Source of the DNA: RH-AL1 sp965198485
GTDB taxonomy: Bacteria > Pseudomonadota > Alphaproteobacteria > Rhizobiales > Beijerinckiaceae
Length of the DNA stretch: 64,000 bases
NCBI GenBank assembly: GCA_965198485.1
Contig: CBDAPQ010000005.1
Coordinates: 310,001 to 374,000, forward strand
Direction: 5' to 3'
The notes under the pieces were generated by a model that saw nothing but the letters and a program-made list of their open reading frames with translations, was not told the origin of the DNA and did no database searches. This document shows, piece by piece, positions 9,698 through 20,379 of this stretch. How positions within the stretch are numbered: position 1 is the first letter of the stretch; each line of letters starts with the position of its first letter. A program made the position numbers and the translations under genes.

Positions 9698-9750
9698 CCC
9701 CTTCTCCCTCTTGCGGGAGAAGGTGCCCGAAGAGCGGATGAGGGGTCGGG
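9698..9750 (+). repeat. REP-like palindromic unit, left copy of an inverted pair
   Basis: A ~53-base unit containing an internal hairpin (CCTTCTCCC, short loop, GGGAGAAGG), followed by a GCGGATGAGGGGTCGGG tail. It matches, inverted, the unit at 9802-9854. Units of this pattern are common dispersed intergenic repeats in alphaproteobacterial genomes. The rest of the 340-base gap (9594-9933) between mnmG and rsmG holds only this pair and a short inverted repeat, AAAGAGA and TCTCTTT, near 9623-9643. Confidence 0.7.
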
Positions 9751-9801
9751 CAACCTTCCTGGAGGGGCGTCTCGACGCGAAGCGCTCCAACGAGGAGAGG
9801 T

Positions 9802-9854
9802 GACCCGATCCCTCATCCGGCGCTCCGCAACCTTCTCTCACAAGGAGAGAAGGG
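9802..9854 (-). repeat. REP-like palindromic unit, right copy of an inverted pair
   Basis: The inverted partner of the unit at 9698-9750. It reads GACCCGATCCCTCATCCG on the plus strand and ends in its own hairpin (CCTTCTCTC, ACAA, GGAGAGAAGG). The two units differ at several positions while both keep the stem complementarity. As a pair they could fold into a large cruciform or a strong mRNA hairpin between mnmG and rsmG. Confidence 0.7.
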
Positions 9855-9933
9855 CGTACCCCGCTTGACTCCCCCAGGGCGGACTCGGATGTGTGCATGC
9901 CATAGTGCGAAGCGGAGGAAGATGCGCCTGCCC

Positions 9934-11799
<1,866 letters not shown>

Positions 11800-11875
11800 G
11801 CCCGGCTCCTACCACCGACGCCGAGGGCCGTCACGGCACGCGTCGTGCTCCCGGCCGCGACCTGCCGACCATCAA

Positions 11876-12307
11876 CTACTTGCCGACCATGACCTGGCCG
11901 CGGATCTCGCCCTTGGGGTTCGCCTGCGTATGGATGTTGAAATACGTCATGCCGTCGGTCAGGTTCTTGGCGTCGACCTCGTTCAGCGTGACCTCTCCCT
12001 TGATCGGGCTCGCCACCGAACCCTTGATCGGCACCTCGACGCCGGCGGACTTGCCGACCGGAGCTGGCGCGTGGAAATGCGCCATCGTGGCGGGGCCGGT
12101 GAGGTCCGCGTAGGTGACCGTGTAGGTTAACTTGCGATCCGACGGATCATAGGTGCCGGTCAGCGAGCCCGTGCCCTTCGAGCCGTTCGGGGGCGTCTCG
12201 GCGTTGCTGGTCAGTTCGGCCTTGACGGTCTCCGTCGCGGCCTGGGCAGCGGCCAGCGGCATCGCGAGAATGGCCGCCGCGGCAGCGAGCTTCAGGATGG
12301 TCTTCAT
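11876..12307 (-). CDS. Secreted CHRD-domain protein
   Basis: About 143 residues from ATG 12307, which has a good ribosome-binding site (AAGGAG, about 9 bases upstream). An N-terminal signal peptide of ~23 residues ends at AAAQAA. The mature part is a single CHRD (chordin-type) domain, shown by ETPP near its start, TGTYDPSDRKLTYTVTYADL, an AHFHAPAP metal-like His motif, and the C-terminal NIHTQANPKGEIRGQV. CHRD proteins are small beta-rich exported proteins of unknown bacterial role. It is divergent from the metal importer operon, with 153 bases between the starts. Confidence 0.88.
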   Translation of the reverse strand: MKTILKLAAAAAILAMPLAAAQAATETVKAELTSNAETPPNGSKGTGSLTGTYDPSDRKLTYTVTYADLTGPATMAHFHAPAPVGKSAGVEVPIKGSVASPIKGEVTLNEVDAKNLTDGMTYFNIHTQANPKGEIRGQVMVGK

Positions 12308-12437
12308 GGTCAATCGCTCCTTCGCGGGATCGGCCCGCAGGACGGAAGATCGACCATCTTGGCGCAAGGTCAACGCGTCCACGCTGAATGCCGCCGTTGA
12401 CAGACACGACCGTCCGGCCCATCAGTCGCCCATTGTC

Positions 12438-12456
12438 TGTTACATTATATCGGAAG
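12438..12456. promoter_or_regulatory. Candidate metal-regulator (Zur-like) operator upstream of the importer
   Basis: An AT-rich stretch in an otherwise GC-rich region, TGTTACATTATATCGGA, lies directly upstream of the start codon of the metal-binding protein gene. It partly resembles alphaproteobacterial Zur boxes, which are AT-rich palindromes with TTATA cores. The symmetry is imperfect, so this is a weak call resting mainly on position. Confidence 0.3.
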
Positions 12457-12460
12457 TCCG

Positions 12461-13332
12461 ATGCGCCATCTCACCCGTGTCATGACCCTGGCCGCTGTCC
12501 TCGTCGCGACGCCGGCGCTCGCCGCCTCGACGATCACGAAGATCGTCGCCGCCGAGAACATCTACGCCGACGTCGCGCGCCAGATCGGCGGCTCGCACGT
12601 CGAGGTGACAAGCATCCTGTCGAACCCCGACGAGGATCCGCACCTCTTCGAGACCAGCCCCTCGACGGCCAAGGCGATCGCCGGTACCGACGTGGTGATC
12701 ACCAACGGCGCCGACTACGACCCCTGGATGGACAAGCTTCTCTCGGCCTCCGGGCGAACCGACCGCGCCATCATCGTCGCCGCCGCGCTGGTCGGCGCCA
12801 AGAGCGGCGACAATCCTCACCTCTGGTACGAGCCCAAGACCCTGCCGGAGGTCGCCGCCGCGCTCGCCGCCAAGCTCGAGGCGCGCGATCCTGCGGATGC
12901 CGCCGAGTACAAGGTCAACCTCGCCACCTTCGAGAAGAGCTTCGCGCCCATCAACAAGGAGATCATGGCGCTGCGCGACAAGCACAAAGGCCTGAAGGTC
13001 ACCGCCACGGAGCCGGTGTTCGGCTACATGGCCAAGGCGCTCGGCTTCGAGATGCTGAACGAGCCATTCCAGCTTTCGGTGATGAACAACGCCGAGCCCT
13101 CGGCCAGCCAGGTCGCCGGCTTCGAGGACAGCCTCAAAAGCGGCAAGGTGAAGCTGCTTTTCTACAATGCGCAGGTCACCGACAAGACCACCTCGCGGCT
13201 CAAGGAGATGGCCTCGGCGGCGGGCATCCCGGTGATCGGCGTCACCGAGACCGAGCCGAGGGACGTCAAGGTCCAGGCCTGGTTCGAGGGCCAGCTCGCG
13301 CAGGTCGCCAAGGCGCTCTCCGGAAAGACGAT

Positions 13333-13336
<4 letters not shown>
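12461..13336 (+). CDS. znuA: Zn/Mn-family ABC transporter substrate-binding protein
   Basis: A periplasmic cluster A-I metal-binding protein of 291 residues. It has a signal peptide of ~22 residues and the two-lobe pattern ENIYADVARQIGG, DEDPHLFE, ITNGADYDPWM and NPHLWYEP. His61 and His120 match the first two metal ligands of the ZnuA/MntC family. The third His is replaced in TEPVFGYMA (Glu184), and there is no His-rich loop, so Zn specificity is uncertain. It heads a three-gene operon with ATPase and permease, each start overlapping the previous stop. The gene symbol is by analogy. Confidence 0.85.
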
Positions 13337-14156
<820 letters not shown>

Positions 14157-14160
<4 letters not shown>

Positions 14161-14960
14161 ACCCTTTTGCCTACGAGTTCATGCGCAACGCCTTCCTGGC
14201 ATGCACGATCGTCAGCATCGTCGCCGGCGCGATCGGCTACTTCCTGGTGTTGCGCGGCGAGACCTTCGCCGGGCACGCGCTGAGCCACGTCGGCTTTCCC
14301 GGCGCCACCGGCGCGGCGCTGATCGGGGTCTCGCCCTTCGTCGGGCTGACCGGTGCGACGGTGCTCGCCGGGCTCGCCATGGCGCTGATCGGCGAGCGCA
14401 GCCAGCGCGACGTGGCGATCGGCATCGTGCTCACCTTCTCGCTCGGGCTCGGCCTGCTGTTCCTGCATTTCTACACCGCCTACGCCTCGCTCGCGACGAA
14501 CATCCTGTTCGGCAACGTGCTCGGCATTTCCGCCGGCACGGTGGTCGCCTTGACGTGGCTCGGCGCCTTCACGCTCGTCGCGCTGGCGGCCTGCGCACGG
14601 CCGCTGGTGTTCGCCAGTTTGCAGCCGGAGCTGGCGGAGGCACGAGGTGTGGGGCTGACGACGGTCTCGGCCCTGTTCATGCTGCTGGTGGCGCTGTCGA
14701 CGGCGCAGACTATCCAGATCGTCGGCGTGCTGTTGAACTTCGCCCTGCTGGTCATGCCCGCCGCGGCGGCGCGGCGGTTGACGCGGACTGTCGCGACCGG
14801 CGTCACGGCATCTATGGTGCTGGCCGTGTTGACCGCCTGGGCCGGGCTGCTGCTGGCCTTTTACACCGACTGGCCGACCAGCTTCTGGATCACGGCCGTC
14901 GGCTCGCTCGCCTATGTCGCAGCAGTCGCTGTCACACGACAGCGCGTTTCACCGTCGTAA
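14157..14960 (+). CDS. znuB: Metal ABC transporter permease
   Basis: A 267-residue integral membrane protein of the ABC-3 family with about eight hydrophobic segments. Family features include the ALSHVGFPGATGAALIG motif near residues 41-57 and the C-terminal QIVGVLLNFALLVMPAAAARRL. I start at ATG 14157 (MNPFAYEFM), which overlaps the ATPase stop; the frame continues upstream without family features. It completes a znuACB-like importer. A hairpin terminator lies just after the stop. Confidence 0.88.
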
Positions 14961-14976
14961 GGGCTGACTCTCGAAA

Positions 14977-15011
14977 AGAAGGGCCGCCGGCGAGTGGCGG
15001 CGGCCCCTTCT
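14977..15011 (-). terminator. Rho-independent terminator between convergent genes
   Basis: An inverted repeat (AGAAGGGCCGCCG, eight-base loop, CGGCGGCCCCTTCT, one bulge) lies between the end of the importer operon and the end of the small secreted protein gene. On the minus strand the stem is followed by TTTT, as expected for an intrinsic terminator of the minus-strand gene. On the plus strand there is no U-tract, so it may act only weakly in that direction. Confidence 0.7.
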
Positions 15012-15031
15012 CGGCTCGTGGACCTGTGCGG

Positions 15032-15319
15032 TCAACAGTTCGAGTCGGTGCGAGACACCGAATTGCCGTCAGCATCCTGGCGCGTGACGGTACGGCTGCC
15101 GCAGGGAGCAACGGCGCGCGGGCCGATGCCGAGTGCGCCGTTGACGGTGCCGGTCGCAGCACCAACGGCACCACCGACGACCGCGCCAACCGGACCAGCG
15201 GCCGCGCCGCCGCGATCGGCACCGTTCTCAGCGCCGCCGACGAGGCCCTGTGCGACGGTGATGGTGGGGGCGGCCATACCAAAAACCGCGGCAGCGACGA
15301 GAACACGCTTGAAAGTCAT
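15032..15319 (-). CDS. Small secreted Gly/Ala-rich protein
   Basis: About 95 residues from ATG 15319, which has a very strong Shine-Dalgarno sequence (AGGAGGG). A signal peptide is followed by a Gly/Ala-rich stretch with GxxxG-like spacing (GAVVGGAVGAATGTVNGALG) reminiscent of glycine-zipper proteins. The C-terminal part has two Cys (near residues 73 and 95) that could form a disulphide, around a TVTRQDADGNSVSRT segment. Function unknown. The strong ribosome-binding site and a dedicated terminator suggest high expression. Confidence 0.75.
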   Translation of the reverse strand: MTFKRVLVAAAVFGMAAPTITVAQGLVGGAENGADRGGAAAGPVGAVVGGAVGAATGTVNGALGIGPRAVAPCGSRTVTRQDADGNSVSRTDSNC

Positions 15320-15399
15320 GGGATTCCCTCCTTTGAAGCTTTGCAACGAGGAGCCTTGGCCGTTGTTCCCCGTTCAAGGGTCTTAGGACCCGGCCAGGG

Positions 15400-16443
15400 T
15401 TAATCCTCCTCCACGAACAACCCCATCTGGGCGGCGGGATCGCGCGAGGGCGCGGCCAGCCCGAGGTGGGCGAAGGCATGGGGCGTCAGCAGTCGTCCGC
15501 GAGGCGTGCGCTGGAGAAAGCCCTGCTGGATGAGGTAGGGCTCGATGATGTCCTCGATGGCGTCGCGCGGCTCGGACAGCGCCGCCGCCATGGTCTCGAT
15601 GCCCACCGGGCCGCCGCCGAACGAGGTCGCGATCGTGGTGAGATAACGCCGATCCATCAGGTCGAGGCCGATCGTGTCCACGTCGAGCAGCGTCAGCGCC
15701 TTGTCGGCGAGGTCGCGCGAGATCTCCGTCTCGCCGTCGACCACGGCAAAGTCGCGGACACGACGCAGCAGCCGCCCGGCGATGCGCGGCGTGCCCCGCG
15801 CGCGCCGCGCGATCTCGTTAGCCCCCTCGCGGCTCATGCCGATGCCGATCACCCGGGCGCCGCGCCGCACGATCAGCTCCAGTTCCTCCACCGTGTAGAA
15901 CTGCAGCCGCACCGGGATGCCGAAACGGTCGCGCAGCGGGGTCGTCAACAGGCCGGCGCGGGTGGTGGCGCCGATCAGCGTGAACTTGGCGAGATCGATC
16001 TTGACCGAGCGCGCGCCCGGCCCCTCGCCGATCATCAGGTCGAGCTGGAAATCCTCCATGGCGGGATAGAGGATCTCCTCCACAGCGGGGTTGAGCCGGT
16101 GGATCTCGTCGATGAAGAGCACGTCGCGCTCCTCGAGACCCGTCAGCTGCGCGGCGAGGTCGCCCGCCTTGGCGATCACCGGGCCCGAGGTCGAGCGGAA
16201 GTTGACGCCGAGCTCGCGCGCCACGATCTGCGCCAGCGTGGTCTTGCCGAGCCCCGGCGGCCCGACGAACAGCACGTGGTCGAGCGCCTCGCGGCGCGTC
16301 TTGGCCGCCTCGATGAACACTTTTAGGTTCTTGCGCGCCGCCGCCTGGCCCGTGAAGTCGGCGAGCGTCTGCGGGCGCAGCGTGGCGTCGGGATCGTCGT
16401 CGAGCGGATCCGCGCCGAGGAGGCGCGGCGGAGAAGAGGACAA
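15400..16443 (-). CDS. ruvB: RuvB, Holliday-junction branch-migration helicase
   Basis: RuvB (347 aa) is the AAA+ motor that drives branch migration with RuvA. Walker A GPPGLGKTTL is near residue 61, Walker B LFIDEIHRLNP near residue 110, sensor 1 IGATTRAGLL near residue 153, and the C-terminal winged-helix has ETMAAALSEPRDAIEDIIEPYLIQ-type sequence. The length is normal. ruvC and ruvA, usually upstream, are not here: the upstream neighbour is a divergent coiled-coil gene. Confidence 0.96.
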   Translation of the reverse strand: MSSSPPRLLGADPLDDDPDATLRPQTLADFTGQAAARKNLKVFIEAAKTRREALDHVLFVGPPGLGKTTLAQIVARELGVNFRSTSGPVIAKAGDLAAQLTGLEERDVLFIDEIHRLNPAVEEILYPAMEDFQLDLMIGEGPGARSVKIDLAKFTLIGATTRAGLLTTPLRDRFGIPVRLQFYTVEELELIVRRGARVIGIGMSREGANEIARRARGTPRIAGRLLRRVRDFAVVDGETEISRDLADKALTLLDVDTIGLDLMDRRYLTTIATSFGGGPVGIETMAAALSEPRDAIEDIIEPYLIQQGFLQRTPRGRLLTPHAFAHLGLAAPSRDPAAQMGLFVEED

Positions 16444-16529
16444 GGGCGCTCACCGATTCGGTGCGGAACGAGCGCTACCGTGCTAGTCTTCGCACCGAAA
16501 GGCCAGGGCTGCCTGCCCGGAGACACGTC

Positions 16530-16838
16530 ATGAGCCTAGCGACGCTCGACACGCACGAGGTGGTGAGGGACCTGCGCTCGGCGGGCTTCACCGACGCGCA
16601 GGCCGAAGCCGTGGCGCGCAACATCCGCAAGGCGCAGGACCTCGACCTCTCCACGCTCGCGACCAAGGTCGATGTGGAGAAGCTACGCACGGACCTGACG
16701 ATTGAGATTAAGAAGCTTCGCTCCGCGATGTCAGAATTGAAGGCCAATGTCATCAAGTGGGTCGTCGGCGCGATCGGCTTTCAAACTCCGATCGTCCTCG
16801 GTGCCGTCTTTGCTTTCATCAAGTTCCTGAAGCCGTGA
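16530..16838 (+). CDS. Coiled-coil protein with C-terminal membrane anchor (DUF1640-like)
   Basis: A 102-residue protein starting at ATG 16530, with GGAG about 8 bases upstream. The N-terminal half (DTHEVVRDLRSAGFTDAQAEAVA) resembles the start of DUF1640/CCDC90-type proteins. A charged coiled coil follows (KVDVEKLRTDLTIEIKKLR), then one C-terminal transmembrane helix (about residues 75-98). The function in bacteria is unknown. The next gene starts on its stop codon (GTGA), so the two are translationally coupled. Confidence 0.75.
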   Translation: MSLATLDTHEVVRDLRSAGFTDAQAEAVARNIRKAQDLDLSTLATKVDVEKLRTDLTIEIKKLRSAMSELKANVIKWVVGAIGFQTPIVLGAVFAFIKFLKP

Positions 16839-17422
16839 ACCGCCCCGCCCTTCAGCCCGCACCCATGAGCCTCGAGGATTTCGAGGAGCTCCTCGCCGAT
16901 GCGCCCGACGACGAGCGCTGGGAGCTGATCTCCGGCCGCGTCGTCAGGATGATGGTCGGCGCGCGCTGGGAGCACAACCGCATCATCAGCAATCTCGCGG
17001 CCGGCTTCGACGCGCGGTTCCGCAGCATAGGATCACCCTGCCGTACTCTTCGCGAGACGTTCCGCCTTAAGGAGGCAGGCTCGGCGTCGTCCCTGCTGCC
17101 GGACCTTCTCGTCTTCTGCCAACGTCCGCCGCCCGGAGCCACCTTCCTCAGCGACGCGAGCATCGTGGTCGAGGTCCTTTCCGACGGCACGAAGCGCCGC
17201 GACCGCGAGGACAAGTGGGCGGTCTACCAGACGCTGCCGAGCCTAAGATACTACGTGCTGGTGACGCGCGACCGCCCGCACGTCGAGACAATCAACCGCG
17301 GCGAGAACGGCGAATGGAGCGGCCATAGCATCGCCAACGGGCTCGAAGCACGCCTCACCCTGCCTGCATTCGGCATCGACATGCCCCTGAGCGAGATCTA
17401 CGCCGACGTTCTCACCACTTAG
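16835..17422 (+). CDS. Uma2-family PD-(D/E)XK endonuclease-like protein
   Basis: A 195-residue protein from GTG 16835 that overlaps the previous stop. It has the Uma2 (DUF820) layout: SLEDFEELLADAPDDERWELISGRVVRM at the start, EHNRIISNLA, then LLPDLLVFC with the conserved Asp, IVVEVLSDGTKRRDREDKWAVYQ holding the E-x-x/K nuclease-fold residues, and LRYYVLVTRDR. The family adopts a restriction-endonuclease fold and is abundant in bacteria, but its biological role is unclear. Coupling to a membrane coiled-coil protein is unusual. Confidence 0.88.
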   Translation: MNRPALQPAPMSLEDFEELLADAPDDERWELISGRVVRMMVGARWEHNRIISNLAAGFDARFRSIGSPCRTLRETFRLKEAGSASSLLPDLLVFCQRPPPGATFLSDASIVVEVLSDGTKRRDREDKWAVYQTLPSLRYYVLVTRDRPHVETINRGENGEWSGHSIANGLEARLTLPAFGIDMPLSEIYADVLTT

Positions 17423-17555
17423 ATTATCGGACCATGATTTGGAGTCGCTTCGCGACGCTTATATGCTCGTCCTCGCTAAGTTTTTCTGTGTTGGAGCAAG
17501 TCTGCGACAGCGGACGTTGCCCTAGCCGGCACGTCTCGCGTCGTGCCGCTTCCCG

Positions 17556-18770
17556 TCACCGCCCCGCCTTGAGGCTTGCGACCAGCGCCGGGGTGGCGAA
17601 GCCGTCGGCTGGGACGAGGCCGGCCTGCCGCTGGTAGGCATGAATGGCATCGCGGGCCTTGGGGCCGAACTTGCCGTCCTGCGCGCCATCGTAGAGGCCC
17701 TTCTCGGCCAGCTTGGCCTGGATGAAGGCCTTGTCCCTGCGCGGCAGGTTCACGGGCTTCGCCGGCCATGGCGTCGCCGGCGCCAGGCCGCCGGCGATTC
17801 GCTGGGCCAGCGAGCCGAGCGACAGCGCGTAGGAATCCGAGTTGTTGTACTGCTTGATCACGAAAAGGTTCGCAAACAGCAGGAACGCCGGTCCCGCGGC
17901 GCCCGAGGGCAGGAACAGCGCGGCATCGCCCTCGCCGGCCGGCGCGCGGCCGTCGGGCCGCCGCAGGCCCTGCGCGGCCCAGTCCGCCGCGCTCGCGTGC
18001 AGCGTCGCGAAGCCGAAGCCCTGGGGCACGACGACCTCCTCGATCCACGGCTGCCCCGGCGCCCACCCCTCGGCCCGCAGGAAGCTCGCCACGGAGGTGA
18101 CGACGTCGGCGGGATTGTCCCAGATGTCGGGCGCCGCGCCGCCGGCCGCGCTCGCCGCGTATTTGAGGTAGGCCGAGGGCAGGAACTGCGGGTCGCCCAT
18201 CGCGCCCGCCCAGGAGCCGACGAGTTTTGCGCGCGAAACCTCGCCGCGATCGAGGATCACCAGCGCGGCGACGAACTCGTCGCGGAACACCGGCCGGTCG
18301 GTCCGCGTCCAGGCGAGGGTCGCGAGCGTGCGCAGGATGTCGCGCGATCCGCGCGTGCGCCCGTAGTCGCTCTCCATGCCCCAGGCGGCCAGCGCGATCT
18401 CGCCCGGCACGCCGTACCTGGCCTCGGCCGCCGCCAGCGCCGCGGCGTGGGTCGCGGCGAGCTGCCGGCCCTGCGCAATGCGCCCGGCCGAGACCGCCTC
18501 GCGGAAATAGGCCTGGAGCGGCTTGTCGAACTCGGGCTGGCCGCCCGAGGAGCGCGGCAGGCCGTTGTCCGGCGTCAGCCCGGCGACGACGGCATCGAAG
18601 GTCTCGCGGCGCACGCCCTGCGCCTGCGCCTCCGGCCACAATGACTGCAGGTAAGCGGAGAAGTCGCCGGGGGCAGCGAGCGCGGACAAGACCGGCAGGC
18701 TCGCCAGCATCACGAGCGCCACGCGGCGCGAGGCGCGAAGGGCCTGTTGCGGTTCAGGAAGCTGGGTCAT
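17556..18770 (-). CDS. Lytic murein transglycosylase (MltB-like) with peptidoglycan-binding domain
   Basis: A 404-residue exported lytic transglycosylase. After an N-terminal signal/anchor (about residues 15-33) comes the SLT_2/MltB catalytic domain, shown by VPGEIALAAWGMESDYGR (the Glu is the likely catalytic acid), MGDPQFLPSAYLKYA and DIWDNPADVVTSVASFL. The C-terminal ~60 residues form a PG_binding_1 domain (AFIQAKLAEKGLYDGAQDGKFGPKARDAI). It cleaves peptidoglycan glycan strands to anhydro-muropeptides. It is monocistronic by position. Confidence 0.93.
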   Translation of the reverse strand: MTQLPEPQQALRASRRVALVMLASLPVLSALAAPGDFSAYLQSLWPEAQAQGVRRETFDAVVAGLTPDNGLPRSSGGQPEFDKPLQAYFREAVSAGRIAQGRQLAATHAAALAAAEARYGVPGEIALAAWGMESDYGRTRGSRDILRTLATLAWTRTDRPVFRDEFVAALVILDRGEVSRAKLVGSWAGAMGDPQFLPSAYLKYAASAAGGAAPDIWDNPADVVTSVASFLRAEGWAPGQPWIEEVVVPQGFGFATLHASAADWAAQGLRRPDGRAPAGEGDAALFLPSGAAGPAFLLFANLFVIKQYNNSDSYALSLGSLAQRIAGGLAPATPWPAKPVNLPRRDKAFIQAKLAEKGLYDGAQDGKFGPKARDAIHAYQRQAGLVPADGFATPALVASLKAGR

Positions 18771-19004
18771 GCGTCACGTTATTCTTGCGCCAGCCTCGTG
18801 TCGCGCCATCAAAGGTCCGAGCAGCTTCGCCGGGTCAAGACCGCTCGGCTGACGTCATCAATGCGCCGGCACCATCAGTCGGAAACGGTGCAACAGCGCA
18901 ACGTCCCACTATTGCGGACTTGCGCCAACAAAGAAAAGACAGCGGGACCAGCCTTACGCCTCGCAGAGCGACGCGGGATCATTGTTCGATGCCTCACGTC
19001 TCGA

Positions 19005-19484
19005 TCAATGCGCCGGCGGCAAAACCTTGAGGCGGAAGCTGCGCCCGGACACCACGGCGGGACCGTCTTCGACGGCGAGGGCGAGGGTGTAGGTGCCGGC
19101 CATGGACGGCGTGCCGCTGAGAATACCGGTGGCGCCGTCCACGGCAAGGCCGGGCGGCACGCTGGCATGAGCTCCAGCGCGAAAGCGGCCGACAAATCCT
19201 GCGAGATGACGGCTTGCCAGCGCGGCGCGGATCGCGAGATCCTCCTCACGAGGAACGAGCTGCAGAGGAATGCCGACCTGCGCATCGTACTGCGGCTCGA
19301 CGTAGGACCAGCCGAAGGGCGCCAGAACAGCGACACAGAGCGCGATCAGAACGATGATTGCGGCTGCACGTGCGCTGGGACGGCGAGGATCAGCTGCAGG
19401 AAGCGGTGGCAGGCACGCTGGAGGAGGCGGGAGAAAGCACAGCATGGAGGGCTTGTCTGCTTGTGGAACGGGACGCTGTAGCAT
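19005..19484 (-). CDS. Membrane-anchored protein with one putative-Ig (He_PIG) domain
   Basis: A 159-residue protein with a Pro-rich N-terminus, one hydrophobic segment (about residues 40-60), an uncharacterised linker and a C-terminal He_PIG-type domain. The domain shows GLAVDGATGILSGTPSMAGTY, the strand pattern also found in the giant repeat protein at the right end of the window. The start is uncertain (ATG 19484 or 19445; neither has a good ribosome-binding site). The function is unknown. Confidence 0.6.
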   Translation of the reverse strand: MLQRPVPQADKPSMLCFLPPPPACLPPLPAADPRRPSARAAAIIVLIALCVAVLAPFGWSYVEPQYDAQVGIPLQLVPREEDLAIRAALASRHLAGFVGRFRAGAHASVPPGLAVDGATGILSGTPSMAGTYTLALAVEDGPAVVSGRSFRLKVLPPAH

Positions 19485-19634
19485 TCCGTGTCAATCACGC
19501 GACATAGCTTACCCTGTGGTGAAGCGGCGCACGAGCTCGGCCAAGGTCGGTCGGTTCGGCGAGAAAGTCTTCGATCGCCGGACACTATCGCCGCCGACCG
19601 CTCAAAGAGGTACTCGTCGAACCGAGACAGGATC

Positions 19635-19768
19635 ATGGACGAGGAAGACGGCAAAGGCATGCTGGACAAGCCGCAGGCGCGGCTCACGAGACCGCCGGCG
19701 TCGTCGAGGATGCCTGTAAGAAGGTCGCGGACACCATCAACCGCTGGATGGTCAGTCCCGGCATGTGA
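19635..19768 (+). pseudogene. Possible frameshifted remnant of a small CsbD-like protein
   Basis: From ATG 19635 the frame encodes MDEEDGKGMLD. Two frames over, the sequence continues as a plausible small acidic helical protein (QAAGAAHETAGVVEDACKKV) ending at the TGA at 19766. Joined, this resembles the repeat pattern of CsbD-like stress proteins. No single frame carries both parts, so it is either a one-base frameshifted remnant or coincidence. The remainder of the gap between 19485 and 19845 shows no other gene. Confidence 0.28.
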
Positions 19769-19845
19769 GGAGCGGCAAGAAGCGTTAGACCGCATCTCCG
19801 AAAAGAGGCGATCGCTCTTCGCGCAAGCTGCCCGTCGTCTGCGCA

Positions 19846-20379
19846 CTACTGAACCTGCCGTTTATCGAGCTTTCGCGCGAGGGTGCGACGGTGCATGCCA
19901 AGGCGGCGGGCGGTCTCCGAGATGTTAAAGTCGGTCTCGGCCAGCGTCTCGTGGATGCGCTCCCACTCGAGCGTCTTGATGGAGGTCGCACGCGGGCTGG
20001 TCGGGACCCTCTCGTCGCCCGCACCCTTGCTGAAGGCAGCCTCGATGTCGTCCGTGTTCGAAGGCTTGGCCAGGTAGTGGCAGGCGCCGAGCTTGATCGA
20101 CTCGACGGCCGTGGCGATGCTCGCGAACCCGGTCAGGACCACGATCAGCATCTCGGGCGAATGGGCGTGGAGCGCCTGCACGCAGCTCAGCCCCGACGCG
20201 CCGGCGAGCTTGAGGTCGACCACGGCGTAGCCCGGCGTCCGCTCCCGCAACAGCGCCTGGACCGTCGCGAGATCGGGCGCCAACAGGACCTCGTAGCCCC
20301 GTCGCTCGAACGAACGCTTGAGCGTCCGGGCAAATGCCTCGTTATCGTCGACGATGACAAGGAGACGCTCAGCCGACAT
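19846..20379 (-). CDS. regA: RegA/ActR/PrrA-family redox response regulator
   Basis: A 177-residue response regulator of the RegA family, which controls respiration and energy genes in alphaproteobacteria. The receiver domain has the acidic pair DD at residues 11-12 and the phosphoacceptor Asp55 in VVDLKLAG. A linker follows, then a Fis-type helix-turn-helix (ISETARRLGMHRRTLARKL). I start at ATG 20379 (MSAERLLVIV), overlapping the sensor-kinase gene by 11 bases. It is the last gene of the cyo-SURF1-regB-regA transcript, so it may regulate its own operon. Confidence 0.9.
   Translation of the reverse strand: MSAERLLVIVDDNEAFARTLKRSFERRGYEVLLAPDLATVQALLRERTPGYAVVDLKLAGASGLSCVQALHAHSPEMLIVVLTGFASIATAVESIKLGACHYLAKPSNTDDIEAAFSKGAGDERVPTSPRATSIKTLEWERIHETLAETDFNISETARRLGMHRRTLARKLDKRQVQ

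Noticed and set aside
12388..13332. An upstream extension of the metal-transporter ATPase frame through the whole of znuA
   Set aside because: The extension is out of frame with znuA and reads as low-complexity Arg/Gly sequence. The ATPase begins at GTG 13333, where family similarity starts.
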